Origin: Actinokineospora spheciospongiae
Lineage (GTDB): Bacteria > Actinomycetota > Actinomycetes > Mycobacteriales > Pseudonocardiaceae
DNA: 38,112 nt
Assembly (NCBI RefSeq): GCF_000564855.1
Contig: NZ_AYXG01000042.1
Coordinates: 1-38,112, forward strand
Direction of reading: 5' to 3'
The position numbers and the translations under genes were made by a program. This document shows positions 8,473 to 15,951 of this stretch, one piece after another (positions within the stretch are counted from its first letter, which is position 1; the number at the start of each line of letters is the position of its first letter). The notes below the pieces were generated by a model. It worked only from the letters and a program-made list of their open reading frames with translations, was not told the DNA's origin and did no database searches.

Positions 8473-9384
8473 ATGACCCCGTGGCACGAGCAGGACGTCC
8501 CCGCGGTCCCCGGCGCGGTGGCGGTGGTGACCGGCGCGAACACCGGCCTGGGGCTGGAGACGACCCGGGTGCTCGCGCAGCGCGGGGCGACCGTGGTCAT
8601 GGCCTGCCGCGACCAGGGCAAAGCCGCCGCGGGGCGGGCGGCGCTGATCGCGGCGGGGGTGCCGGGGCAGCAGCTTGAGACGGCCTCGCTGGACCTCGCC
8701 GACCAGGGGTCGGTCGAGCGGTTCGCCGACTCCTTGGGCCACGACCGGCTCGACCTGCTGATCAACAACGCCGGGCTGATGGCGGTCGCCAGGTCGAGGA
8801 CCGCCGACGGGTTCGAGACGCAGTTCGGGGTGAACCACCTGGGCCACCTGGCCCTCACCCTCAGGTTGCTGCCGCTGCTCAACGCCACCGCGGGCGCACG
8901 GGTGGTCACCCTGACCAGCATGGGGCACCGGCCCGGCAAGATCCGGTTGGACGACCCGAACTTCGAGCGGGGCCACTACGGCCGCTGGCGCGCGTACTTC
9001 CAGTCGAAGCTGGCGAACATCCTGTTCACCGCCGAACTGGGCCGCAGGCTCACCGCGGCGGGCCACGACACCCTCTCCACCGCCGCGCACCCCGGTTACG
9101 CCGCGACCGGGTTGGGCAAGGACGGGCGGCCGGTCGCCCGGCTGATCGGGGTGGTCAACACCGCGATCGGGCAGCCCGCCGCGATGGGCGCGGTGCCGAC
9201 GTTGCGGGCGGCGACCGACCCGGACGCGTTCCAGGGGGCGCTGTACGGGCCGCACCGGGTGATGTTCGGGCCCGCCGTGCCGGAGGTGCCCAGCGCCGCT
9301 GCGCGGGATGCCTCGCTCGCGGCGCGGCTGTGGGAGTTGTCGTTGGAGCTGCTGGCTCCGGCGAAGGTCGTCTTCCCGGGCTGA
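8473..9384 (+). CDS. Short-chain dehydrogenase/reductase (SDR)
   Basis: A 303-residue SDR. The cofactor motif TGANTGLG is at about residues 17-24, NNAG at about 98-101, a structural Asn lies in FGVNHLGH, the catalytic Ser is in TLTSMGH, and Tyr-Lys are in YFQSK. The motif set and length resemble the retinol-dehydrogenase/WW-domain-oxidoreductase-like SDRs that actinobacteria carry in many copies, so the substrate is unknown. The arginine in ACRDQGK after beta-strand 2 suggests NADP(H). The start is well supported by GAAGGAGATGAC immediately before ATG. The gene stands alone and ends at a convergent hairpin. Confidence 0.88.
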   Translation: MTPWHEQDVPAVPGAVAVVTGANTGLGLETTRVLAQRGATVVMACRDQGKAAAGRAALIAAGVPGQQLETASLDLADQGSVERFADSLGHDRLDLLINNAGLMAVARSRTADGFETQFGVNHLGHLALTLRLLPLLNATAGARVVTLTSMGHRPGKIRLDDPNFERGHYGRWRAYFQSKLANILFTAELGRRLTAAGHDTLSTAAHPGYAATGLGKDGRPVARLIGVVNTAIGQPAAMGAVPTLRAATDPDAFQGALYGPHRVMFGPAVPEVPSAAARDASLAARLWELSLELLAPAKVVFPG

Positions 9385-9510
9385 TCCCGACTTCTTCCAC
9401 TGTGGACTTGCCCGTCTCGGTCCTTTGTGGATTGGCCTGGCCGGTCTCGCCTGCGTCGGGATTTCGGTTTGTGGTGCCCGGATGGGTGGCCCCGCGCCGG
9501 GTTCGGGCGG

Positions 9511-9544
9511 GGGGTGGCGTCCGGTTGGAACCAGACGCCACCCC
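9511..9544. terminator. Convergent terminator hairpin between SDR and TPR genes
   Basis: An 11-bp perfect stem (GGGGTGGCGTC with its complement) carries a 12-base loop that can pair further (GGTT/AACC). It lies between the plus-strand dehydrogenase and the minus-strand TPR gene. Nothing else was seen in 9385-9557. Confidence 0.8.
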
Positions 9545-9557
9545 TCCTGCCGCCGGG

Positions 9558-9920
9558 TCATGCCGTGGTGGCTGCCCTGGCTTCGCTGTCGTGGAGCAGG
9601 TCGGCCCACTCGCCGGTCATCGTGGTGGCCAGGCGCAGGTGGGGTACGGCTTCGCGGTGCCTGCCCTGGCGGGCCAGGGTGCGGCCGAGGAGCACGTGCG
9701 CGTAGGCGTCGGCGGGGGCCAGGTCGACGAGCCTGCGGGCGGTGGTCTCGGCGGCGGTGAGGGCGGCGGAGTGGAACTGGGCCAGGGCCAGGTCGGTCAG
9801 GATCGAGGTGGCGTCCGGCTCGCGTTCGGCGGCCTCGGCGAACAGGCGGGCGGCGGTGATCTGGTCGCCGCTGTCGCGGTGGGTGCGGGCGCGGGTGAGC
9901 AGGGTCTGGGTGTCGGTCAT
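9558..9920 (-). CDS. Tetratricopeptide-repeat protein
   Basis: A 120-residue soluble protein made almost entirely of about three TPR-like helical hairpins: DSGDQITAARLFAEAAEREP, SAALTAAETTARRLVDLAP and LLGRTLARQGRHREAVPHLR. The Ala, Gly and Pro spacing follows the TPR consensus. Such short TPR proteins are adaptors; no partner can be named. It has a strong ribosome site (AGGAGGCGCACC before ATG). It follows the pirin gene by 42 bases on the same strand, so the two are probably one transcript. Confidence 0.8.
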   Translation of the reverse strand: MTDTQTLLTRARTHRDSGDQITAARLFAEAAEREPDATSILTDLALAQFHSAALTAAETTARRLVDLAPADAYAHVLLGRTLARQGRHREAVPHLRLATTMTGEWADLLHDSEARAATTA

Positions 9921-9962
9921 GGTGCGCCTCCTTCGGCTTGTCGATGCGGCCGGTGCGGTGGT

Positions 9963-10943
9963 TCAGATCCGTTCGTCGGCCGGGGAGCGGTGGGCGGCCG
10001 GGATCTGGCCCAGGCGGCCAGCCTGGTGGTCCTCGAACGCCTCGATGATCTCCTGGCGGGTGTTCATCACGAACGGGCCGTAGCGGGCGACCGGTTCGTT
10101 GATCGGCCTGCCGCCCAGGACCAGGACCTCCCAGCCGGTGGGCGAGTCGGCGGGCTGGGTGTCGGCCGCCCGCATGGTCAGCGCCTCGCCCGCGGAGAAG
10201 ACGGCGAGGTGGCCCTCCTCCAGCGGCCTGCGTTCCACGCCGACGGTGCCCCGGCCCGAGAGCACGTAGACCATCGCGTTGAAGTCCTCCGGCCACGGCA
10301 GGGCCAGGCGGGCCCCGGCGGTGACGGTGGCGTGCAGGTACGTGATCGGCGTGTGGGTCGACCCCGGGCCGCGGTGCCCGTCGAGGTCGCCCGCGATGAT
10401 CCGGACCAGCGCCCCGCCGTCGTCACTGGCGAGGAGCGCGGCGTCGCGGGCTTCGATGTCCTGGTAGCGCGGTGGGGTCATCTTGAGCGCGCGGGGCAGG
10501 TTCACCCACAGTTGCACGCCGTGGAAGAGGCCGCCCTTGGCCACCAGCTCCTGCGGCGGGACCTCGTTGTGCAGGATGCCGCTCCCGGCGGTCATCCACT
10601 GGGTGGAGCCGTCGGTGATGAGGCCGCCGCCGCCGATGGAGTCGGTGTGCTGCATGGCGCCGTCGATCATGTAGGTGACCGTCTCGAAGCCGCGGTGCGG
10701 GTGCCAGGGTGCCCCCTTGGCCTCGCCCGGCCCGTACTCGACCGCGCCCATGTGGTCCAGCAGCAGGAACGGGTCGGACTGGGCGAGGTCGACCCCCGGG
10801 AACGGGCGCCGGACCTTGAAGCCCTCGCCCTCCACGGATTCCCGGGCCCGCACGACCCGGCGCACCCCGCGCCAGGTCGTCGCCGACTCGGGCAGGTCGG
10901 GCAGGCGGGGCAGGGTCAGCGTGTCGGCGGTGATGGCGGGCAT
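9963..10943 (-). CDS. Pirin family protein (bicupin)
   Basis: A 326-residue pirin with the N-terminal cupin and its metal ligands in HPHRGFETVTYMIDG and QHTDS, then WMTAGSGILHNEVP, followed by the pirin C-terminal cupin (GRGTVGVERRPLEEGHLAVFSAG and VLGGRPINEPVARYGPFVMNT). Pirins are iron-binding cupins; some have quercetin 2,3-dioxygenase activity and others act as redox-dependent regulators. The sequence does not choose between these. The ATG is preceded by GAGGAGGCAGCG. It is the first gene of a pirin-TPR unit. The intergenic DNA before it contains an operator-like inverted repeat, suggesting inducible expression. Confidence 0.9.
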   Translation of the reverse strand: MPAITADTLTLPRLPDLPESATTWRGVRRVVRARESVEGEGFKVRRPFPGVDLAQSDPFLLLDHMGAVEYGPGEAKGAPWHPHRGFETVTYMIDGAMQHTDSIGGGGLITDGSTQWMTAGSGILHNEVPPQELVAKGGLFHGVQLWVNLPRALKMTPPRYQDIEARDAALLASDDGGALVRIIAGDLDGHRGPGSTHTPITYLHATVTAGARLALPWPEDFNAMVYVLSGRGTVGVERRPLEEGHLAVFSAGEALTMRAADTQPADSPTGWEVLVLGGRPINEPVARYGPFVMNTRQEIIEAFEDHQAGRLGQIPAAHRSPADERI

Positions 10944-10994
10944 CGCTGCCTCCTCGTGCCGGTGGCCGCCCGGGTGGCGACCCTCAGCCCCGAC

Positions 10995-11010
10995 AACTTG
11001 GTTGCGAGTT
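10995..11010 (-). promoter_or_regulatory. Imperfect inverted repeat in the pirin promoter region
   Basis: AACTTG and CGAGTT half-sites are separated by GTTG in the 96-base gap upstream of pirin. On the minus strand an AT-rich AATAATT (a -10 candidate) precedes this repeat, so a bound protein would block the transcription start. The arrangement resembles sites of MarR/HxlR-type redox sensors, but no such gene is in the window. Confidence 0.3.
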
Positions 11011-11039
11011 CAATTATTCCGGCCGGGCGTGCCCGCCGC

Positions 11040-11720
11040 TCAGCAGGCCGGGGCGAGGCAGCGGTAGACGAGGGCCTCGGTGTAGCGGCGCACGACCAGG
11101 TCCGCGACCCTGGGGTGGTCGCCAAGCGGCGCGGCCACCACGTCCGCCCCGCACGCCGCGACGGCCCGGTGGAACAGCCCCGGCGCCAGCAGCCAGGACG
11201 CGACCGCCACCCGGCCGGGCAGCGACTCCACGACCGAGGCCACCGCGGGTTCGGCCGTGGCCGCGTAGCCGATCCGCACGACCGACCCGGTGCGGGCGCC
11301 GAGCAGGGCCGCCGCCCGGCGCACGTCGGCCAGCGCCCTCGGGTCCGACGACCCGGCGGCGGCGAGGACGATGCTGTCCCCGACCCGCCACCCGGCCTCC
11401 ACCAGCCGCTCGTGCACGGCCAGCACCAGCGACGGCGCGGGGCCGAGGGCGGGCGCGATCACCGCGTCCCGCCCGGAGCGGGCGACCTGCTCGGGCACGT
11501 CGACCCGCACGTGGTAGCCGGAGGCGAGGAAGGCGGGCACGACCACGGCCGGGCCGCGCACCGAGCGCAGCACCGTGGTCACGTCGGGGGCGCGCACGTC
11601 GGCGAAGGCGACCTTGACCGGGACCTCCGGCAGCAGGTCGCGCACCTGGTCGGCCACGCACTGCACGACTTCGGCACCGCCGGGGGCCCGGGTGCCGTGG
11701 GCGACGAGGACCAGCGTCAC
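11040..11720 (-). CDS. CbiX/SirB-type sirohydrochlorin chelatase
   Basis: A 226-residue protein with two CbiX-like halves. It starts VTLVLVAHGTRAPGG, where the His of VAHGTR is the metal-chelating residue of the family, followed by VVPAFLASGYHVRVDVP. The second half has IVLAAAGSSDPRAL and SWLLAPGLFHRAV. The family inserts Fe2+ or Co2+ into sirohydrochlorin. Here, directly after nirBD, iron insertion to make sirohaem for nitrite reductase is the natural role, although cobalt cannot be excluded. The GTG start overlaps the stop of nnaR by four bases (GTGA), indicating coupling. Confidence 0.85.
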   Translation of the reverse strand: MTLVLVAHGTRAPGGAEVVQCVADQVRDLLPEVPVKVAFADVRAPDVTTVLRSVRGPAVVVPAFLASGYHVRVDVPEQVARSGRDAVIAPALGPAPSLVLAVHERLVEAGWRVGDSIVLAAAGSSDPRALADVRRAAALLGARTGSVVRIGYAATAEPAVASVVESLPGRVAVASWLLAPGLFHRAVAACGADVVAAPLGDHPRVADLVVRRYTEALVYRCLAPAC

Positions 11721-12853
11721 GCGACCGGCACCGCCAGCCGGTAGCCGCGCTTGACCACGGTCTGCACCAGCGACGGCGAGCCGAGCGCGGCGCGCAGCCT
11801 GCCCACCGCGGTCTCCACCGCGTGCTCGTCGACGCCGAACTCGCGGCCGGAGTGCCTGCGCAGCACGCCGACCAGCGCGGGCCGCGACAGCACCCGGCCC
11901 GGTTCGGCGGCCAGCGCGCGCAGCAGCGCCATCGGCGCGGGCGGGATGGGCCGCAGCCCGCCGTCGACCACGGCGGCCTGCCCGCGCAGCTCGACCTCGC
12001 TGGAGCACACGGTGAACCGGGCGGCCCGCGCGGGCAGCGCCACCGCCAGCTCGCGCACCAGGGCGCCGATGCGGGCCCGCTCCGGGCACAGCACCGGGAT
12101 GCCCTGGCGGACCAGCGGTCCGGCGGTGATGCCGCCGACCCCGACCACCAGGACCCGGTCGGAGAGCTGCTCGACCAGGGCGTCGAGCCTGCCCATCCGG
12201 TCGGCGGTCTCCAGCACGCTGGCCGCGGCCGGGGCGCTGGTGAAGGTCAGCGCGTCGACCTGGCCGACCAGGACGGCCTCGATCAGCCGCTCCAGCGGGC
12301 CGGGGTCGGCCGGGCCGGTCCAGCGGTAGACGGGCATCTCGATGACCTCGGCGCCCGCCCGGCGCAGCGCGTCGATGAACTCGCGCAGCGGCTCGCCGTG
12401 GATCTGCACCGCGATGCGCTTGCCCTCGACGCCCTCGGCGAGCAGGTGGTCGAGCAGTTCGGCGCTGGCCTCGGACTCCGGTGACCACTCCTCGACGAGC
12501 CCGGCGGCGCGCACCGCGCCCTTGGCCTTGGGGCCGCGGGCGAGCACCGTGGCCTGGCGCAGCCGGTCGATCAGCCGCTCCCCCAGGCCCCAGCCGTCGG
12601 CGGCCTCGATCCAGCCGCGGAAGCCGATGCCGGTGGTGGCCACCGCCACGTCCACCGGCCGCTCGTCCTCCACCAGGCTGGTGGTGGCCGCCAGCAGCTC
12701 GCTGTCGTCGGCGAGCGGGATGATCCGGATGGCGGGTCCGTGCAGCACAGTGGCGCCCTTGCGCTCCATGAGCGCGCCCAGCTCGTCGGCGCGGCGAGCG
12801 GCGGTGACCCCTACGGTGTATCCCGCGAGGGGGGCGATCTGTGGGTCGGTCAC
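11717..12853 (-). CDS. nnaR: NnaR-type regulator: HemD-like domain fused to OmpR-type winged helix
   Basis: A 378-residue fusion. Residues of about 10-260 resemble uroporphyrinogen-III synthase (AGYTVGVTAARRADEL, RIAVQIHGEP, ALTFTSAPAAAS, VVGVGGITAGPL). The last 95 residues form an OmpR/PhoB-type winged helix (ALAAEPGRVLSRPALVGVLRR, HAVETAVGRLRAALG, VVKRGYRL). This architecture is that of NnaR, the nitrate/nitrite assimilation activator of Streptomyces and mycobacteria; M. tuberculosis Rv0260c has it too. Its position beside nirBD and the chelatase supports the assignment. The preferred start is the GTG at 12853, eight bases after GGAGG; a GTG at 12880 overlapping the nirD stop is an alternative. 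Whether the HemD part is catalytic is unknown. Confidence 0.85.
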   Translation of the reverse strand: MTDPQIAPLAGYTVGVTAARRADELGALMERKGATVLHGPAIRIIPLADDSELLAATTSLVEDERPVDVAVATTGIGFRGWIEAADGWGLGERLIDRLRQATVLARGPKAKGAVRAAGLVEEWSPESEASAELLDHLLAEGVEGKRIAVQIHGEPLREFIDALRRAGAEVIEMPVYRWTGPADPGPLERLIEAVLVGQVDALTFTSAPAAASVLETADRMGRLDALVEQLSDRVLVVGVGGITAGPLVRQGIPVLCPERARIGALVRELAVALPARAARFTVCSSEVELRGQAAVVDGGLRPIPPAPMALLRALAAEPGRVLSRPALVGVLRRHSGREFGVDEHAVETAVGRLRAALGSPSLVQTVVKRGYRLAVPVA

Positions 12854-12876
12854 GTCGGGAACCTCCAGGAGCGCGG

Positions 12877-13251
12877 TCACGTTCGCCCCAGGGAGATGGT
12901 CCCACCCGAGACCCGGACCGGGTAGGTGGGGACGGCCACCGTCCCGTCCTCGACGCACGCCCCGGTGCGCAGGTCGAAGTGCTGCTTGTGCATCGGCGAG
13001 GCCACCACGGGGGTGCCGCCGAGGTCGCCGACGATGCCGCGGGCGAGCACCGCGGCGCCGCTGAACGGGTCCAGGTTGGCCAGGGCGAACACCCGGTCGT
13101 CGTGGGTGCGGAACACCGCGACCTGGGTGCCGTCGGGCAGCAGCGCGGCCACGCCCTCCTCCCGGCCGAGCGCGCCGAGCGCGCACACCTCGAACCACAT
13201 GGTGCTGTCGACTGCGTTCATCGGCTGAACGGTCATCTGCTGAACGGTCAT
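12877..13251 (-). CDS. nirD: Nitrite reductase (NADH) small subunit NirD
   Basis: A 124-residue Rieske-fold small subunit of assimilatory nitrite reductase. As in most NirD proteins, the cluster-binding Cys-His pairs are missing: the region reads SPMHKQHFDLRTGACVEDG with no CxH...CxxH pattern. The protein starts MTVQQMTVQPMNAVDSTMWFEVC. Three in-frame ATGs (13251, 13236, 13221) arise from a duplicated 15-base unit. The first is chosen because GGAGGTGA precedes it at good spacing and it overlaps the nirB stop (ATGA). Co-translation with nirB is expected. Confidence 0.92.
   Translation of the reverse strand: MTVQQMTVQPMNAVDSTMWFEVCALGALGREEGVAALLPDGTQVAVFRTHDDRVFALANLDPFSGAAVLARGIVGDLGGTPVVASPMHKQHFDLRTGACVEDGTVAVPTYPVRVSGGTISLGRT
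13222..13251 (-). repeat. 15-bp duplication creating extra nirD start codons
   Basis: ATGACCGTTCAGCAG is followed directly by ATGACCGTTCAGCCG and a third ATG. The two 15-base units differ at one position. They add MTVQQMTVQP ahead of the MNAVDSTMWFEV segment where NirD similarity begins. Confidence 0.9.
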
Positions 13252-15770
13252 CGGCTGATCACCTCCGGGGTGCCCAGCAGTACCGGGACCCGCTGGCCGC
13301 GCTCCTCGCGGAAGGCGATGGTGGGGTCCGGCGCGCCGGGGGCGTTGACGAAACTGGTGAAGCGGGCGAGCTTCTCCGGGTCGGCGAGCACCCCGGCCCA
13401 CTCGTCGGCGTAGCCGCGCACGTGCTCGGCCATCTGCGCCTCCAGCTCGGCGGCGATGCCGAGGCTGTCGTGCACGACGACGTCGCGCAGGTGGTCGAGG
13501 CCGCCCTCCATGGCGTCGAGCCAGGCCGACGTGCGCTGCAACCGGTCGGCGGTGCGGATGTAGAACATCAGGAACCGGTCGATGACCCGCAGCAGCGTTT
13601 CCTTGTCCACTTCGGACACCAGCAGGTCGGCGTGCCGGGGCATGGTGCCGCCGTTGCCGCCGACGTAGAGGTTCCAGCCGTTGTCGGTGGCGATGACGCC
13701 GAAGTCCTTGCCGCGCGCCTCGGCGCACTCGCGGGCGCAACCGGACACACCGGATTTGAGCTTGTGCGGGGAGCGCAGGCCGCGGTAGCGCAGCTCCAGC
13801 TCCACGGCCAGGCCCACCGAGTCCTGCACCCCGTAGCGGCACCAGGTCTCGCCGACGCACGACTTCACCGTGCGCAGCGACTTGCCGTAGGCGTGCCCGG
13901 ACTCGAACCCGGCGTCCACCAGGCGCTTCCAGATCACCGGGAGCTGGTCGACGGTGGCGCCGAACAGGTCGATGCGCTGCCCGCCGGTGATCTTGGTGTA
14001 GAGCCCGAAGTCCAGCGCCACCTGCGCCAGGACCAGCAGCTTCTCCGGGGTGATCTCGCCGCCGGGGATGCGCGGCACCACCGAGTAGGTGCCGTTGCGC
14101 TGGATGTTGGCCAGGAACCTGTCGTTGGTGTCCTGAAGGCCCGCCTGCCCGTCGGTGAGGATGTGCCCGTTGCCCAGCGAGGCCAGGATGGAGGCGGCGA
14201 CCGGCTTGCAGACGTCGCAGCCGCGGCCGCCGGTGCCGTGCCGCTCGATGAGGTCGCTGAAGGTGGTGATGCCGGTGACCCGGACGATCTCGTACAGCTC
14301 GGCGCGGGACTGGGTGAAGTGCTCGCAGACCGCCTTGGACTGCTCGACGCCGAAGGACGACAGGAGCTGCTTGAGCATCGGCACGCAGGACCCGCAGGAG
14401 GCGCCCGCCCTGGTGCAGGACTTGAGCTTGGGCACGTCGTCGCAGCCCTGCTCGTGCACGGCGGCGCGGATGGCACCCTTGGTGACGGCGTTGCAGGAGC
14501 AGACCTGCGCCTCGTCGGGCAGCGCGTCCACCCCGACCCCGCCACCGCCGCCGCCCGCGGGGGCCAGCAGCGCGCCGGGGTCGCCGGGCAGCGGGCGGCC
14601 GACCAGGGGGCGCAGCAGCGCGTAGTCCGCGGCGTCGCCGACGAGGACGCCGCCGAGCAGCGTCTTCGCGTCGTCGGAGACCACCAGCTTCTTGTAGGTG
14701 CCCTTGACCGCGTCGTTGACCACGACTTCCAGCGCGCCCTCGGTGGCGGCGTGCGCGTCGCCGAAGCTGGCCACGTCGACGCCCATCAGCTTGAGCTTGG
14801 TCGACATGTCGGCACCGGGGAAGGTGGCGGTGCCGCCGAGCAGCCGGTCGGCGACGACCTCGGCCATGGAGTAGCCGGGGGCGACCAGGCCGTAGACGCG
14901 GCCGTCGAGGTTGGCGCACTCGCCGATGGCGTAGACGTGCGGGTCGGCGGTGCGGCAGGCCTCGTCGACCAGGATGCCGCCGCGCTCGCCGACCGGCAGC
15001 CCGGCGTCGCGGGCGAGCTGGTCGCGCGGGCGGATGCCCGCGGAGAACACCACCAGGTCCACGTCCAGCTCGGTGCCGTTGCCCAGGGTGGCCAGCAGCC
15101 GACCGCGGTCGGGTTCGATGGCGCCGGTGGAGGTGCCCGGGTGCACGGTGACGTCGAGGTCCTCGATGAGCCGCTTGAGGAGCGCGCCGCCGCCCTCGTC
15201 GACCTGCAGCGGCATCAGCCGCGGCGCCAGCTCCACCACGTGCGGGGACAACCCCATGTCGCGCAGCGCCTTCGCCGCCTCCAGGCCGAGCAGGCCACCG
15301 CCGATGACCAGCGCGGCGCCGCGGCCCGTGCCCGCGCGGGCCCGCTCGGCGGAGGCGCGGATGGCGTCGAGGTCGTCGATGGTGCGGTAGACGTGGCAGC
15401 CGGGCAGGTCGCGGCCGGGGACCGGCGGCACGAACGGCGCCGAGCCGGTGGCCAGGGCGAGCGCGTCGTAGGGCTGGGTGCGGCCCGCGGCGGTGGTGAC
15501 CGTGCGCGCGGCGCGGTCGATCGAGGCCACCGCGTCGCCGAGGACCAGTTCCACGCCGGGGTCGTCGGTGAACTCCGCGCCGTCGAGCTGCAGCCCCAGC
15601 GGGTCCCACCCGTCCACGTAGGACGTGAGGGCGACCCGGTCGTAGGCGGGGCGGGGCTCTTCGGCGAAGACGACCACCTGCCAGCCGCCGTCGGTGTCGC
15701 GGTCGCGGACGGCCTGCACCAACCGGTGTCCGACCATCCCGTTGCCGACGACCACGAGTGTGCGCGCCAT
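13248..15770 (-). CDS. nirB: Nitrite reductase (NADH) large subunit NirB
   Basis: An 840-residue assimilatory nitrite reductase that reduces nitrite to ammonium with NAD(P)H. It opens with an FAD/NAD-binding reductase domain (VVVGNGMVG at about residues 5-13; VIGGGLLGLEAA). BFD-like [2Fe-2S] domains follow: VCSCNAVTKG near residue 421 with SCGSC near 455, then GRGCDVCKP near 517. The sirohaem/4Fe-4S ferredoxin-type domain comes last, with cluster Cys in CVGETWC near 636 and SGCARECAEA near 676. All expected cofactor residues are present. The ATG at 15770 has GGAGG eight bases before it. A 181-base gap separates it from narK, with a likely narK terminator and a GlnR-like site, so nirB probably has its own promoter. 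Confidence 0.94.
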   Translation of the reverse strand: MARTLVVVGNGMVGHRLVQAVRDRDTDGGWQVVVFAEEPRPAYDRVALTSYVDGWDPLGLQLDGAEFTDDPGVELVLGDAVASIDRAARTVTTAAGRTQPYDALALATGSAPFVPPVPGRDLPGCHVYRTIDDLDAIRASAERARAGTGRGAALVIGGGLLGLEAAKALRDMGLSPHVVELAPRLMPLQVDEGGGALLKRLIEDLDVTVHPGTSTGAIEPDRGRLLATLGNGTELDVDLVVFSAGIRPRDQLARDAGLPVGERGGILVDEACRTADPHVYAIGECANLDGRVYGLVAPGYSMAEVVADRLLGGTATFPGADMSTKLKLMGVDVASFGDAHAATEGALEVVVNDAVKGTYKKLVVSDDAKTLLGGVLVGDAADYALLRPLVGRPLPGDPGALLAPAGGGGGGVGVDALPDEAQVCSCNAVTKGAIRAAVHEQGCDDVPKLKSCTRAGASCGSCVPMLKQLLSSFGVEQSKAVCEHFTQSRAELYEIVRVTGITTFSDLIERHGTGGRGCDVCKPVAASILASLGNGHILTDGQAGLQDTNDRFLANIQRNGTYSVVPRIPGGEITPEKLLVLAQVALDFGLYTKITGGQRIDLFGATVDQLPVIWKRLVDAGFESGHAYGKSLRTVKSCVGETWCRYGVQDSVGLAVELELRYRGLRSPHKLKSGVSGCARECAEARGKDFGVIATDNGWNLYVGGNGGTMPRHADLLVSEVDKETLLRVIDRFLMFYIRTADRLQRTSAWLDAMEGGLDHLRDVVVHDSLGIAAELEAQMAEHVRGYADEWAGVLADPEKLARFTSFVNAPGAPDPTIAFREERGQRVPVLLGTPEVISR

Positions 15771-15855
15771 GCCGGGTGCCTCCTGGCCTGTGGGGGTTGG
15801 GGGGAACTGCTGCACCAAGGGTGTGGGCGGGCCGTGTCACGGCGGGGACCGAACG

Positions 15856-15871
15856 GTGTCGCCGCTGTTAC
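15856..15871 (-). promoter_or_regulatory. GlnR-box-like site upstream of nirB
   Basis: On the minus strand GTAAC-N6-GACAC lies about 90 bases before nirB. Actinobacterial GlnR boxes follow gTnAC-N6-GaAAc, and nitrite assimilation genes are known GlnR targets. One copy with an imperfect second half-site is modest evidence. Confidence 0.35.
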
Positions 15872-15908
15872 ATGACCCTCTCTTCGCAGGTCAGAACTCT
15901 GTGCGCGG

Positions 15909-15940
15909 CCCGCCCGAGTGCTCCGGGTCACCCGGGCGGG
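15909..15940 (-). terminator. Hairpin after narK
   Basis: Eight-bp arms CCCGCCCG/CGGGCGGG enclose a 16-base loop 12 bases past the narK stop codon, before the nirB promoter region. It may be a terminator or an attenuating hairpin between narK and nirBD. Confidence 0.55.
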
Positions 15941-15951
15941 GCCGGGCGGCT

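Noticed and set aside
12854-12880. GTG at 12880 as nnaR start, overlapping the nirD stop
   Set aside because: Possible by coupling, but the GTG at 12853 has GGAGG at ideal spacing; kept only as an alternative.
13236-13250. Later ATGs as the nirD start
   Set aside because: The first ATG has the strong GGAGGTGA site and the ATGA overlap with nirB.
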